From Segniliparus rotundus DSM 44985 (GTDB taxonomy: Bacteria > Actinomycetota > Actinomycetes > Mycobacteriales > Mycobacteriaceae), in the NCBI RefSeq assembly GCF_000092825.1, contig NC_014168.1, positions 735,946 through 799,945 of the forward strand: DNA of 64,000 nucleotides. The letters are read 5' to 3'. Under the pieces are notes generated by a model that did no database searches, was not told the origin of the DNA, and worked only from the letters and a program-made list of their open reading frames with translations. The position numbers and the translations under genes are program-made. Within the stretch, counting starts at the first letter, position 1. Each line of letters opens with the position of its first letter. Shown one piece after another: positions 53,647-64,000 of the stretch.

Positions 53647-54044
53647 AGGCTCGACTTCTTTCTTGAAGGCGAAGGACGCAGAGCGTAGATCATGACCATT
53701 GGCAAGCTCGCATAGAGCAGAAGCACCCCGACGGGGGTAATCACGTCTAGGCACGGCCAAAACCACGTGGGGTCAGGAACGTCAACCACGTACTTTGTGA
53801 GGTGGTAGAAATACCCCGCCCAGAGCACTGCGGCCATCTCCGTCCAGGGTATCGCCCAGAGCGTCCACCCGATCAAAGCCGCCGTCAGGTAGCGCTGCGT
53901 CTTCGTCCCGAGCTTGTCTTCAGGGTTGATCTTTACCGGCCCAGTGAACATCTTCCACAAGTCTCTAGCCTTGGAGGTCCACCGTTGAGGCCGCAACCAT
54001 AGCCGACACGCGAGGGGATCTGTCTGTCTAATCAATCTCTTCAT
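53643..54044 (-). CDS. Small membrane protein paired with the previous gene
   Basis: 133 residues from the ATG at 54044 (MKRLIRQTD). Hydrophobic segments LTAALIGWTLWAIPWTEMAAVLW and VITPVGVLLLYASLPMVMIYAL. ATGA overlap with the three-TM gene shows coupling. Unknown function. Confidence 0.6.
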   Translation of the reverse strand: MKRLIRQTDPLACRLWLRPQRWTSKARDLWKMFTGPVKINPEDKLGTKTQRYLTAALIGWTLWAIPWTEMAAVLWAGYFYHLTKYVVDVPDPTWFWPCLDVITPVGVLLLYASLPMVMIYALRPSPSRKKSSL

Positions 54045-54209
54045 GCACCGAAGTATCGGAGAAGGCACCGACAACACGCAACGGGCAAAAATCCACGGCC
54101 TAGTTGATCTTGGCCCGGACCAAGCCCTGCCTGTCTACGGTGCTCGCCGTCCTTGCGGTCTCTTGGTTTTCCTGTTCACGAGCCAAACGCGATGCGGCAG
54201 AATCTCCCT

Positions 54210-54854
54210 ATGAGCCCGATTTGGAACGCAGTCGCCGCTGCTATCACTGGTGTCATCGCCACTCAAGTGCTCCAGCGTTTGGTGAAGCTCTTCATCGAAG
54301 GAGCGCGCTACCCCTCGTACCGAAAAATAGAGCGCGAGCTGGAGTTGTTCGAGCGGTTCCACAAGCTCGCAAACACACGCCCCAGCACAGCTCCCGGCGA
54401 GTCCGATTTGCACGCCATGCTCATAGAAGACATCCGCGAGCACTCGTTCAAGCGCTACCGGCGCGAATACATGCAGCTCGCGCTGGCATCAAGCATCAGT
54501 TATCTCCCGGTCTTGATCATCGTGGACCTCATCATCTCCAAATCCACCCCAGAAGGGTGGGGCACTCTCGTGTTCTTGGTGTTCCTCATGGTCATATTCG
54601 TGCTATGGCTGCTCTGGATATACTTCCTCGCCAAAGATGTGAACCGCCGCGAACAGCTCGTTGATGCCAAACGAGAAAGGTTCCGGGAAACCGGCCGCTA
54701 CCCCAAACCCGGCGAAGTCAAACTAGCAGACAAAGGCAAGAAACGCTCCTCGGGAAAAAGAGCCCTCAAGGGCATAGTTCCTCCGAGGAAACGCAAGCTC
54801 ACACAGAGCATGCCTGATTCGCGCGGGGACGAACCGGCTCAGCCACCTCCGTAG
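54210..54854 (+). CDS. Membrane protein with polybasic C-terminus
   Basis: 214 residues from the ATG at 54210; another ATG at 54192 is possible. CAGAAT at 54198 and TTGGTT at 54163 could make the message leaderless or nearly so. TM segments near residues 5-22 and at LALASSISYLPVLIIVDLII and LVFLVFLMVIFVLWLLWIYFL; the tail has many Lys/Arg (KKRSSGKRALKGIVPPRKRKL). Unlike its neighbours it is on the plus strand. Family unknown. Confidence 0.6.
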   Translation: MSPIWNAVAAAITGVIATQVLQRLVKLFIEGARYPSYRKIERELELFERFHKLANTRPSTAPGESDLHAMLIEDIREHSFKRYRREYMQLALASSISYLPVLIIVDLIISKSTPEGWGTLVFLVFLMVIFVLWLLWIYFLAKDVNRREQLVDAKRERFRETGRYPKPGEVKLADKGKKRSSGKRALKGIVPPRKRKLTQSMPDSRGDEPAQPPP

Positions 54855-54924
54855 AGGCCCAAACCTCACACAGCGTTCGTCGCCGCGAACAACGCCGTGA
54901 TGCCGACTGCAATCCCTTCGCTCA

Positions 54925-55035
54925 GCGGTCATAAATAATTATCCAAATATCAGTTCAGGAGATTTTCGCCCGAATCCTTGAGTTTTCCCTGTTCGGAGGG
55001 TGTTATGATACCGTCTAGAAAACTCTCCCACAGGG
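54925..55035. other. AT-rich segment beside the helicase gene, possible origin
   Basis: An AT-rich stretch ATAAATAATTATCCAAATAT at 54931-54950 holds TTATCCAAA, one base from a DnaA box, and TTATCC recurs at 55037. It lies right after the end of the element's replicative-type helicase. Origin function is inference. Confidence 0.35.
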
Positions 55036-56937
55036 TTATCCGGCGAGGTGGTTTCTCTCGTGGAGGTGGTCGAAGTAGCGTCGTCGGTCCTCGTCGGTGA
55101 CTCGGTGACAGCCGGGGCATTGGCCGAGGAATCGGCTGATCGGGTTGACGAGCTCGTTGGGGCAGGTCTGGCACACGTCCTCGGGCTGCTCGCTGCTGTT
55201 GTCGGGGTCCGGGGCGCTGGGCGGGTTTTCGCTTGGACCGCTTGGACCGCCATCGCTGACCTGTGTTTTCCCGATGCCTGTGGGGTCGGCTCCGGTTGGA
55301 CCGCCCCGATGCCCGGTTGGACCGGTCCGAGTCCCAGTCGGCACGGTCCAGGCCGCGCCTTGGGGGTCTTTTATGCTGCTGCCTGGGGTTTCGGCATGTG
55401 GTCCGGGTGGTCCAGGCGGGTTCGGGGTTGTTGCTCCCGGCTCCGGGTCGTCGTCGTCATCGTCGGCGTCGTTGTCTTTGGGGGTTTTGAGCCGGATCCC
55501 GACGTGGTGCCGTGGCCGTTTGCTGCCGGTGTTGCGCGGGCGGGCGTCTCCTAGTCCGGGGAAGGCTGCGCGCAGGTCTCGGCCGAACATGGCCGAGTTG
55601 GTGGGTTTGAGTCCGTTCTGCTCGCACCACACTGCCCACCTCGCGTAGAGCTTGTCTTTCTCGACTGTCCCGTCCGGGTCGATGACGCAGTGCTCGCGCA
55701 GGAACGCCGCGACCGGGGAGGCGAGGTCTTCCAGCTCCCTCGTGGCGTCCTGGGAGGACGCTGTTCGGGTGAAGGAGCCGTTGCGCGCGAGGCGTTCCAG
55801 CCCGTCGAGGGACCAGGCCAGTATCCCGGGCAGCTCTTCGAGGAGGTCGGCGGTGAGCCGGTGGTCCTCTTTGCCCAGGAAGCTCTGCGCCATCGTGAGC
55901 ACGACGAAGCGTTTGGCGATGGCCCCGGAGGCGTCGGAGAGCCGGGGCAGCTCGTTGGAGACGATCACGAACCGCGCCGGGATCGGCCCGGTCCACGGCT
56001 CTTTGTTCTTGCGGTCCACCGTCAACCAGTCCTCGCCGCTGATCGACAACAATCTTTCCACCACCTGCCGCGTGCCCGCGCCGCCGAGGCGCGCGTCCCC
56101 GACGACGGCGAGGGGCTTGCCCAGCAGCGGGCTCAAACCGAAGTTCGTGCCGAGCGAGGCGAGGGTCGGCGCGGCGGCGTTCGCCTTGCCGACCAGGGCG
56201 ATCAGGACGCGGGCGATGGTGCCCTTGCCCGAGCGGGGCGGGCCGACCACCAACAGGATCTTCTGCATGTCCGTGCGCCCGGAGAGCACGTACCCGAAGA
56301 ACTCCTGCAACAACGCCACGCTGTCGGCGTCGCCGGGCCACACCGACTGCAAGAAGCCCAGCCAGCGTTTGGGCTCGGGGGCGCTGGGGTTGTAGTCGAA
56401 CGGGACCGCCGTTCGGGTGAAGAACTCGGGGGTGTGCTCGATCATCGTCCGCGAAGGCACATGCAAGAGCCCGTTCGCGCAGGCCACCACCTCACCAGCG
56501 GGGGGCCTGCGCGCGCCGGACGCGCCGATCCACTTCGGCGCGTCGAGCCCGCCGTCCATGAGCACCACCGCGCGCAGCGCGTCCAACACCGACGAGACCT
56601 TGCCCGGCGTCGGGTCGAACGCTCGCGCCTCCCACGCCTCGCCCTTCCCGACGCGTGCCTTGTACACGGCGTGCTCCAGCGACCGGTAAATGTGCGAGCG
56701 CAGCTCGTCCTGCTCCACGACCGCCCACATCGACCCGTCCCACAACAGCCAGTCCCCACGCAAGTGCCCCAGCGTGAACAAGCCGCTCTCGTGCTCGTAG
56801 CCTTTCGCGAGCTGGCGCGCCACCCGCATCGGCGCGCTCGGCGGGGGGAACTCGACAACCCCGTCCGCGCCATCGCCTCCCGAAGAGACGGGGGGCGCGG
56901 CGACCGCGCCCCCCGCCATCTGGCCTTGACCGCTCAC
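55036..56937 (-). CDS. Phage/plasmid SF3 helicase (P4/D5-type primase C-terminal domain)
   Basis: 633 residues from a GTG at 56937 with GAGGAGG eight bases upstream and a GTGA overlap with a small gene; the longer frame to 57045 is rejected. D5_N-type region GLLHVPSRTMIEHTPEFFTRTAVPFDYNP, Walker A GPPRSGKGT (232-240), Walker B-like LAVVGDARL and sensor RFVIVSNELPRL. No catalytic primase domain is visible. A 100-residue Pro/Gly linker leads to a C-terminal zinc-ribbon (CQTC...CPGC). Probably unwinds the excised element for replication. Confidence 0.87.
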   Translation of the reverse strand: MSGQGQMAGGAVAAPPVSSGGDGADGVVEFPPPSAPMRVARQLAKGYEHESGLFTLGHLRGDWLLWDGSMWAVVEQDELRSHIYRSLEHAVYKARVGKGEAWEARAFDPTPGKVSSVLDALRAVVLMDGGLDAPKWIGASGARRPPAGEVVACANGLLHVPSRTMIEHTPEFFTRTAVPFDYNPSAPEPKRWLGFLQSVWPGDADSVALLQEFFGYVLSGRTDMQKILLVVGPPRSGKGTIARVLIALVGKANAAAPTLASLGTNFGLSPLLGKPLAVVGDARLGGAGTRQVVERLLSISGEDWLTVDRKNKEPWTGPIPARFVIVSNELPRLSDASGAIAKRFVVLTMAQSFLGKEDHRLTADLLEELPGILAWSLDGLERLARNGSFTRTASSQDATRELEDLASPVAAFLREHCVIDPDGTVEKDKLYARWAVWCEQNGLKPTNSAMFGRDLRAAFPGLGDARPRNTGSKRPRHHVGIRLKTPKDNDADDDDDDPEPGATTPNPPGPPGPHAETPGSSIKDPQGAAWTVPTGTRTGPTGHRGGPTGADPTGIGKTQVSDGGPSGPSENPPSAPDPDNSSEQPEDVCQTCPNELVNPISRFLGQCPGCHRVTDEDRRRYFDHLHERNHLAG

Positions 56938-57086
56938 CGGCCCGACCTCCTCGCCAGCCACGGGTCCGAACGCCCGCAACGCAGCCGGGGCAGCCTCGAC
57001 GCCGCCTCGCTGCGGCGGTTCAGCCCCGCCCGAACCGAAGGCCAATCGGCCTCGTCTTTGTCCTCATCGCGCTCCGGGCCGTTCAT
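56934..57086 (-). CDS. 50-residue basic protein nested between two genes
   Basis: From an ATG at 57086 that overlaps the previous stop (ATGA) to a TGA that overlaps the helicase GTG (GTGA). It reads MNGPERDEDKDEADWPSV and then an Arg-rich end. The two tight overlaps argue that it is translated, at least to couple the helicase. Function unknown. Confidence 0.5.
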   Translation of the reverse strand: MNGPERDEDKDEADWPSVRAGLNRRSEAASRLPRLRCGRSDPWLARRSGR

Positions 57087-57484
57087 CGGATCACCGTCCC
57101 GGTTCGCTCGTCCACCAACTCGACTTTGAAGCCCTCGGTGGAGGAGAAGTGCTTGAGCACGAGCAGCATGAGATAGTCGCCCATCTCATTCGTCGCGTCC
57201 TCAAGCCGTTCGGCCAGCCGGTCTTCCCACTCCTCGGGCAGGTCCGAGGAGTGCGACAGCTCGGGAAACCCGAGGAAGCCGTCGTCCTCGACCCACTCGC
57301 GGCACTCATCGACCGGCGCCCCCAGGTAGGCGGCAAACGCCTCTGCGGAGAAGACCAAACCGCCCCGCTCGCCGACGAACACCCGAACCGTCCTGCTCTG
57401 CGAGCCGCCATGACCCTCTTCGCCAGGGGGAACAGAATTGGAAGAACGGGCATCGCCTTTATCGGCGGATGCTATATTTGTCAT
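57083..57484 (-). CDS. Small hypothetical protein of the replication module
   Basis: 133 residues, acidic, soluble, with LVFSAEAFAAYLGAPVDECREWVEDDGFLGFPEL followed by a helix-rich end. Occupies the slot before the helicase where satellites often have small replication or regulatory genes. Family not recognised. Confidence 0.6.
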   Translation of the reverse strand: MTNIASADKGDARSSNSVPPGEEGHGGSQSRTVRVFVGERGGLVFSAEAFAAYLGAPVDECREWVEDDGFLGFPELSHSSDLPEEWEDRLAERLEDATNEMGDYLMLLVLKHFSSTEGFKVELVDERTGTVIR

Positions 57485-57626
57485 TAGAGCCCTTTCGCTC
57501 TGGTAACGGAAAAATCGGTGTCACTCTCAAAATTGATCCGGCTTTCCGACCGCGCGCCCCGCTGCGAGGCAATCCGACCAAGAACTGACCTCTCGGCAGG
57601 GCGCGCGACCGCTCCGCTCGTCTCAT

Positions 57627-57869
57627 TCACTCCACCGCACCACCACCCTTACGGGTCGCCGCCTCGCGTTGGGCCACCCACCGCTCGCACTCGCTGAGCC
57701 GGTAGACCACTCGTCGTGGCGAGAGGGAGAAGGACGGCGGCGAGTCCGGGCTGTTGATGGAACGGTGCCATCTCAGCGTCGAGCACGGAATGCCGTACCG
57801 CTCGCTGACCTGCTTGGTTGTCAGCAGGATTTCATTTGGACGCGCCTCGTGCGCGGTGTTGCTGGCCAC
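57627..57869 (-). CDS. AlpA/Xis-like winged-HTH protein
   Basis: 80 residues. LLTTKQVSERYGIPCSTLRWHRS is the MerR-like/AlpA HTH and SPRRVVYRLSECERWVAQRE its second half. Proteins of this size beside an integrase act as excisionase or activator of excision. Divergent from the XRE repressor; 97 bases between them hold CTAGCTAG and two AGACAA repeats (57931, 57941). Confidence 0.78.
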   Translation of the reverse strand: MASNTAHEARPNEILLTTKQVSERYGIPCSTLRWHRSINSPDSPPSFSLSPRRVVYRLSECERWVAQREAATRKGGGAVE

Positions 57870-57966
57870 TCTGCCTCCTAGCTAGATCCGACAACATTAC
57901 AAAGACTACCACGCATACCCAAATCCAACTAGACAAGACGAGACAATCTGGTGTATCGTTGGTCGT

Positions 57967-58743
57967 GTGAGTGACACCAAGACCGGCGACCTGGCCATCG
58001 GCAAACGCATCCAAGCCTTGCGGAACGAACGCGGCCTCACGCAAGGCCAGCTCGCCGCCGAGGCGTCCAAACACGGCGACCTGATCTATCAGCAGACTAT
58101 CGCCAAGATCGAGACAGGCAACAGGGGATTGAAGTTCGAAGAGGGCATCGCCATCGCCAAAGCCCTGAACGTCGATCCGGTGGACCTGCTCTCCGAAGAG
58201 AGCATCGAAGAGAAGCTATTGAACGCCACCCTCGATTTCAGCGTCTCCGCTTTGCGCGATTACGCGTTCCGCACCGGGCTGACACCCGTCTTCATGATGC
58301 TCAACGACTTCCGAAGGGCCGAGGCCAACTACCTAAGGCGCATGACGGAGACGGCGCCCTGCGAACTCGATTCCGTGAAGGAACGTATTGACCGTGCCGT
58401 GACCCCCGCTTACAAGGAGCTTGAGAAGGACGCGAACCGCCTGCTCCGGTTCGTTCGCGACCGCCTGGCGAGCTTCGAGGACGTATATGAAAACCTCTAC
58501 GCCGACTATGAGAACTCGCCCGAAGCCAAGCGGACGCCAGACGATTCAGATCAAGGCCCAGTCGCGTACCTCGACTACGTGGAGGAGCGGTACCAGAGGA
58601 AGAAAAGCGAGCAGGACGCGGCGAAGGCAGGCTTCATGCTCCCAAGCAGCGGATACGTCGGAAAATTCTGCAAAACACCCCAAGCCGACGATGCGAAAAA
58701 CGACACCAGCAGCAATGCGGAGACCGCAGAGGACAAGAACTAA
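57967..58743 (+). CDS. XRE-family repressor of the element
   Basis: 258 residues. HTH in RIQALRNERGLTQGQLAAEASKHG...TIAKIETGNR, then a helical C-terminal region with an acidic tail. TAGACA (57930) and TATCGT (57954), 18 apart, put the RNA start at the GTG, so a leaderless message is likely. The integrase ATG overlaps its stop by one base. Likely represses excision and the AlpA-like and helicase genes. Confidence 0.82.
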   Translation: MSDTKTGDLAIGKRIQALRNERGLTQGQLAAEASKHGDLIYQQTIAKIETGNRGLKFEEGIAIAKALNVDPVDLLSEESIEEKLLNATLDFSVSALRDYAFRTGLTPVFMMLNDFRRAEANYLRRMTETAPCELDSVKERIDRAVTPAYKELEKDANRLLRFVRDRLASFEDVYENLYADYENSPEAKRTPDDSDQGPVAYLDYVEERYQRKKSEQDAAKAGFMLPSSGYVGKFCKTPQADDAKNDTSSNAETAEDKN

Positions 58744-59966
58744 TGGAAAGCGCTGCCAGTAGGATGCCCGTCAGACGTAATCGCCGCTCAGGGGTCGAAG
58801 ATCTATGGTTCAAAAAAGAGAAGGTCCGCAAGATCGACCCTGAGAGCGGAAAAGAGACATGGGAGAAGGTGCCGAACAAACGTCATGGTCGGGGCAAGCG
58901 TTGGCGGGCGAACTACGTGGACGACAGCGGAGACCAGAAGACTCGGGCGTTCGACACGAAGCAAGAGGCGCAAAAATGGCTAGACGGCATCATGTCCACC
59001 CTCGTGCAGGGCACCTACGTCGATCCCAAGGTCGCGTCTATGACAGTGGGGAAGTGGTGCGATCAGTGGATCGAGGGCTACAGTGTCCATCGAAGCGGCA
59101 CGGTGCGTAGCGCCAAAACGCATATCGCCAAGATCAAAGAGTCTTTCGACACGAAGCCGTTGAACGAGGTTCGGCCCTCTGCCGTCAAAGCATGGCTGGC
59201 CGACTTGAAAAAGCAAGGATTGGCGGACAGCTACGTCTACGCGCTGCACTCTCGGCTGTCGCAGATCCTCGGTGACGCCGTGTATGACGGGGTGCTCGCT
59301 CGCAATCCATGTTCGCGCAAGACTGCGCCGCCGATGGGCAAGCCGAAGTGCTATGTGGCGACCACCGAGCAGATATGGGGCCTGTACGAAGCGGTTCCCC
59401 GGAGCATCAAGTCCGCCATCCTGCTCGGGGCGTTCGCTGGGCTGCGGGTGGCAGAGGTGTCCGGGGCGTTGCGGACGGACATGGATTTCATCAAGCGCGT
59501 GTTCAATCCTGCGCGGCAGTGGGAGGACGAGCCGTTGAAGACGGAGACAAGCGCGACGCCAGTTCCGGTGTCAGAGGAGTTTGTCATGCTGCTCTCCACG
59601 ACGATCCTCCCTGGCGAGCACACGCACCTGGTTGTCAACGATCATGGCGAGCCGGTGCCGCCGTGGCAGATCGAGCGGGCTATCAGGGATGCGAGGGAGT
59701 CGGGATTGGTCGATTTACCGGAGACGTTCACGTTCCACGATCTGCGCCACTACAACGCATCGTGGCTCATCGCGAGCGGGGCGGACATCAAGACCGTCCA
59801 AGCCCGCGTGCGCCATGCCAGCGCGAAAACGACGCTGGACGTCTACGGACACCTGTGGCCTGACGCGGACGAGTCTTCTCGCACGGCGATGAGCGCGATT
59901 CTGAGCGAGCGAATCGATACCGCTTACGGCACTGCCTACCCAATGCATACCGGGGCGGCCAAATAA
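58743..59966 (+). CDS. int: Tyrosine recombinase (integrase)
   Basis: 407 residues. The N-terminal arm-binding and SAM-like core-binding parts (to about residue 195) are followed by the catalytic domain: Arg in FAGLRVAEV, HxxR in TFHDLRHYN, His in RVRHASAKTT and the Tyr in LDVYGHLW. It ends 35 bases from the restored glnA tail, the place an integrase takes beside its attachment site. Stop overlaps a hairpin (59950-59976). Confidence 0.95.
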   Translation: MESAASRMPVRRNRRSGVEDLWFKKEKVRKIDPESGKETWEKVPNKRHGRGKRWRANYVDDSGDQKTRAFDTKQEAQKWLDGIMSTLVQGTYVDPKVASMTVGKWCDQWIEGYSVHRSGTVRSAKTHIAKIKESFDTKPLNEVRPSAVKAWLADLKKQGLADSYVYALHSRLSQILGDAVYDGVLARNPCSRKTAPPMGKPKCYVATTEQIWGLYEAVPRSIKSAILLGAFAGLRVAEVSGALRTDMDFIKRVFNPARQWEDEPLKTETSATPVPVSEEFVMLLSTTILPGEHTHLVVNDHGEPVPPWQIERAIRDARESGLVDLPETFTFHDLRHYNASWLIASGADIKTVQARVRHASAKTTLDVYGHLWPDADESSRTAMSAILSERIDTAYGTAYPMHTGAAK

Positions 59967-59976
59967 GCCGCCCCGG
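59950..59976. terminator. Integrase terminator hairpin
   Basis: CCGGGGCGGC and GCCGCCCCGG (10-bp perfect arms) around CAAATAA, which includes the integrase stop. It faces the glnA stop and can stop reading from both sides, replacing the orphaned terminator at 39901. Confidence 0.72.
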
Positions 59977-60000
59977 TGCAGGTCAGGATGTGTTTCCGGC

Positions 60001-61437
<1,437 letters not shown>

Positions 61438-61759
61438 GCCACTCTCCTTCGGCTGTCGTATGCGGTAGGGGCCGGGCAGCCCACAAGATTTGGAGATTAC
61501 ACCGCAGGTTCGCGGCTTCTGAACGGAGGGCGGACGACACAGGCGCGAAACATGGCTGGCGGGCTTGGGCGCGCCTCGGTGGCGCGGGCTTGCTGGAACT
61601 GTCGGTCGCCGCGTTCTCCCAGGTTCTCTTAGCACGGCGGTTACAACGCGGCAATCCGCGCGCCACACCGCATTTCTACTCTGTGACGGGATTTCCACTC
61701 CCTGAAAGGTCGGATTTCGTCGCTCGTGAGCCGAATTTCACCCTCTCATAATCGAACAC
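61438..61759. promoter_or_regulatory. Divergent promoter region between the two glutamine synthetases
   Basis: About 320 bases without a gene. CATAAT at 61747-61752 is a good -10 for the plus-strand gene. GTTACAACGCGGCAAT near 61649 and GTGACGGGATTTCCAC near 61682 vaguely recall GlnR half-sites (GTnAC-n6-GaAAC) but match poorly. Confidence 0.5.
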
Positions 61760-63955
61760 ATGATGGAGAACGTCTGCGTGACCGCAAATACTATTCGTGC
61801 GCAAGCTATCAGGGCCGTTGAAGCGTGCGCGCCGCCGGCGAAAATCTTCGACGCGGGCGAGGAGCCGGGCCGTATTTTCGGCGAGAACGTTTTCAGCAAA
61901 GCGGTCATGCGCAAGCGCTTGCCCAAGGCGGTGTACAAGTCGGTCTCCGCGACGATCGAGCGCGGCGAGAAGCTCGACCCGTCTGTGGCCGACGCGGTGG
62001 CCTCGGCGATGAAAGACTGGGCGCTGGAGAAAGGCGCGACCCATTACGCGCACGTCTTCTACCCGCTGACCGGTTTGACCGCGGAGAAGCACGACAGTTT
62101 TCTCGAGCCCGCCGGCGACGGCTCGGCGCTCGCCGAATTCGCGGGCAAGACGCTGATCCAGGGCGAGCCGGACGCGTCCAGCTTCCCCAACGGCGGCCTG
62201 CGCAGCACGTTCGAGGCCAGGGGGTACACCGGCTGGGACGTGACGAGCCCCGCCTACATCCTGGAGAACCCGAACGGCAACACGCTGTGCATTCCGACGG
62301 TCTTCGTGTCGATGACCGGCGACGCGCTCGACCACAAGACCCCGCTGTTGCGCTCGCAGCAGGCGATGGGCGAGCACGCGGAGCGGATCTTGAAGCTCTT
62401 CGGCCACGAGAAGCCAGGCAAGATCGTGTCGTTCTGCGGCCCGGAGCAGGAGTACTTCCTGTTGGACCGGCATTTCTTCCTCGCCCGCCCCGACTTGATG
62501 AACGCCGGGCGCACGCTGTTCGGGCACAAGCCGCCCAAAGGCCAGGAGTTCGACGACCACTATTTCGGCTCCATCCCCGAGCGGGTGCTCGGCTTCATGA
62601 TGGAGACCGAACGCGAGATGTTCAAGCTGGGCATTCCCGCGAAGACGCGGCACAACGAGGTCGCGCCAGGCCAGTTCGAGGTGGCGCCGATGTTCGAGCG
62701 CGCGAATATGGCCTCCGACCACCAGCAACTGCTGATGACGGTGCTCAAGACCGTCGCCAAACGGCACGGCATGGAGGTCTTGTTCCATGAGAAGCCGTTC
62801 CAGGGCGTGAACGGGTCCGGCAAGCACGTCAACTTCTCGATCGGCAACGACGAGCTCGGCAGCCTCCTCGTGCCGGGCGACACGCCCCATGAGAACGCGC
62901 AGTTCCTCGTGTTCTGCGCGGCGGTCATCCGAGCGGTGCACAAATACGCGGGGCTGCTGCGGGCTTCGGTGGCCTCGGCGACCAACGATCACCGCCTCGG
63001 CGCGAACGAGGCTCCGCCCGCGATCATCTCGATCTTCCTCGGCGATCAGCTCGCCGACATTTTCGAGCAGATCGCCAAGGGGCGCGCGACGTCGTCCAAA
63101 GGGAAGGGCACGATGATCATCGGGGCCGACACCTTGCCGCCGCTGCCGACCGATCCCGGCGACCGCAACCGCACCAGCCCGTTCGCGTTCACCGGCAACC
63201 GGTTCGAGTTCCGCGCCCCCGGCTCCATGCAGACGGTCGCGGCGCCGATGGTCACGATCAACACCATCATGGCCGATTCGCTCGACCACATCGCCACCGA
63301 GCTGGAAACGGCTGTGGCTGACGGCGTCGAGTTCGACGCCGCCGTGCAGAGCCTGTTGACCCAGATCATCACCGACCACGGCGCGGTGGTGTTCAACGGC
63401 AACGGCTATTCCGACGAGTGGCAGGCCGAGGCCGCTTCGCGGGGGCTGCCGAATCTGCGCACCACTCTGGACGCGCTGCCGGAGCTCGTCTCGGACAAGG
63501 CGTTGGCGCTGTTCGAGAAGTACAAGGTCTTCAATGGCCGAGAGATGCGCAGCCGATACGAGATCGGCCTTGAGCAGTACGCTTTGACCATCGGCGTGGA
63601 GGCGCGGCTGGCTTTGGAGATCGGAGCCACGCAGATTCTTCCGGCGGCGGTGCGGCATCAGACCGAACTCGCGCAGAACGTCGCCGCGCTCAAGGCGGCG
63701 GGCGTCGAGGCGGACGTTGCTCCTCTGGAGGAAGTCACTGGGCTGGTGGCCGAGCTGCGTCGCTCGCTCGCCGCGCTCAAGGAGGCCCTCGGCCACCACG
63801 CCGGCGAAAGCGCCCTCGAGGAGGCCACGCACGCAGGTCAGGCGCTTCTTCCTGCGATGGCCGACGTGCGTTGCGCCGCCGACCAGCTCGAGAGCGTCAT
63901 CTCGGACGACCTCTGGCCGCTGCCGACCTACCAGGAGATGCTGTTCATCCTCTGA
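61760..63955 (+). CDS. glnN: Type III glutamine synthetase
   Basis: 731 residues, the large GSIII form. Signatures: [79 protein letters not shown] and [16 protein letters not shown]. The start could be the ATG at 61760, leaderless from the -10 at 61747, or a GTG at 61778 with GGAGA seven bases upstream. GSIII is known from Bacteroidetes, cyanobacteria and a few other groups. Divergent from the type I enzyme, probably under shared nitrogen control. Confidence 0.92.
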   Translation: MMENVCVTANTIRAQAIRAVEACAPPAKIFDAGEEPGRIFGENVFSKAVMRKRLPKAVYKSVSATIERGEKLDPSVADAVASAMKDWALEKGATHYAHVFYPLTGLTAEKHDSFLEPAGDGSALAEFAGKTLIQGEPDASSFPNGGLRSTFEARGYTGWDVTSPAYILENPNGNTLCIPTVFVSMTGDALDHKTPLLRSQQAMGEHAERILKLFGHEKPGKIVSFCGPEQEYFLLDRHFFLARPDLMNAGRTLFGHKPPKGQEFDDHYFGSIPERVLGFMMETEREMFKLGIPAKTRHNEVAPGQFEVAPMFERANMASDHQQLLMTVLKTVAKRHGMEVLFHEKPFQGVNGSGKHVNFSIGNDELGSLLVPGDTPHENAQFLVFCAAVIRAVHKYAGLLRASVASATNDHRLGANEAPPAIISIFLGDQLADIFEQIAKGRATSSKGKGTMIIGADTLPPLPTDPGDRNRTSPFAFTGNRFEFRAPGSMQTVAAPMVTINTIMADSLDHIATELETAVADGVEFDAAVQSLLTQIITDHGAVVFNGNGYSDEWQAEAASRGLPNLRTTLDALPELVSDKALALFEKYKVFNGREMRSRYEIGLEQYALTIGVEARLALEIGATQILPAAVRHQTELAQNVAALKAAGVEADVAPLEEVTGLVAELRRSLAALKEALGHHAGESALEEATHAGQALLPAMADVRCAADQLESVISDDLWPLPTYQEMLFIL

Positions 63956-64000
63956 TATGCGAGGGATTCCCGCCGCGGGAGGATGGATCGGCAGCTCCAT

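Noticed and set aside
61640-61700. GlnR-like half-sites between glnA and glnN
   Set aside because: Matches to GTnAC-n6-GaAAC are poor in the second half and spacing is wrong for the usual double site.
61676-64000. A 774-codon open frame on the minus strand
   Set aside because: Antisense to the type III glutamine synthetase, whose motifs are unambiguous.

Overview
The window looks like chromosome of a high-GC, mycolic-acid-type actinobacterium. The evidence is an ESX-3-like type VII secretion locus, an alkB-rubA-rubB-tetR operon ordered as in mycobacteria, an lpdA / Rv3304-like pair, an MmpS-like protein, menC, argS, glpD and glnA. A type III glutamine synthetase beside glnA is unusual for mycobacteria. 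A Segniliparus-like organism would fit, but that is inference.

Layout. 1-5121: end of an ESX locus (espG-eccD-mycP-eccE plus a small membrane gene), translationally coupled; the mycosin has lost every catalytic residue. 5118-16946: housekeeping and small genes (methyltransferase, frameshifted XRE-cupin regulator, SRPBCC protein, menC, MmpS-like, PaiB-like, argS, glpD, lpdA, cyclotransferase-like, a protein with five HTH units, bcp, DUF3618). 16991-19403: alkane hydroxylase operon with its TetR gene and a 27-bp palindromic operator. 19503-26185: a DUF6882-like gene, a peptide-type ABC importer whose last gene fuses a permease to two ATPases, and an AbrB-family transporter. 26445-32446: a five-gene operon (arginine-hydroxylase-like oxygenase, SbnB-like, Y4yA/SbnH-like, SbnA-like, MATE exporter) behind a 35-bp CsoR-type palindrome and an IdeR-like box, probably a 2,3-diaminopropionate-based metallophore or related metabolite. 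32496-35741: EthA-like Baeyer-Villiger monooxygenase, divergent PucR regulator and a small membrane protein. 35914-39700: a type VII polymorphic-toxin operon (two WXG100 proteins, a toxin with a C-terminal TNT NAD-glycohydrolase-like domain, an AT-rich putative immunity gene, a membrane protein, a YbaB-like protein).

39962-60022 is a ~20-kb integrative element. Its ends are a 21-bp direct repeat that is the 3' end of glnA. The right end holds integrase, XRE repressor, AlpA-like excisionase and a P4/D5-type SF3 helicase, as in phage satellites. No phage structural, terminase or FtsK-type transfer gene was seen. The left half is a block of type VII secretion-like cargo: an EspB-like Gly/Ser-rich protein, an EspC-like protein, a DUF1023 alpha/beta hydrolase, lipoproteins and membrane proteins. 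Integration restored glnA and left the old glnA tail and terminator at 39901-39982.

60001-63955: glnA (type I) and a divergent type III glutamine synthetase. I saw no rRNA, tRNA, CRISPR array or insertion sequence.
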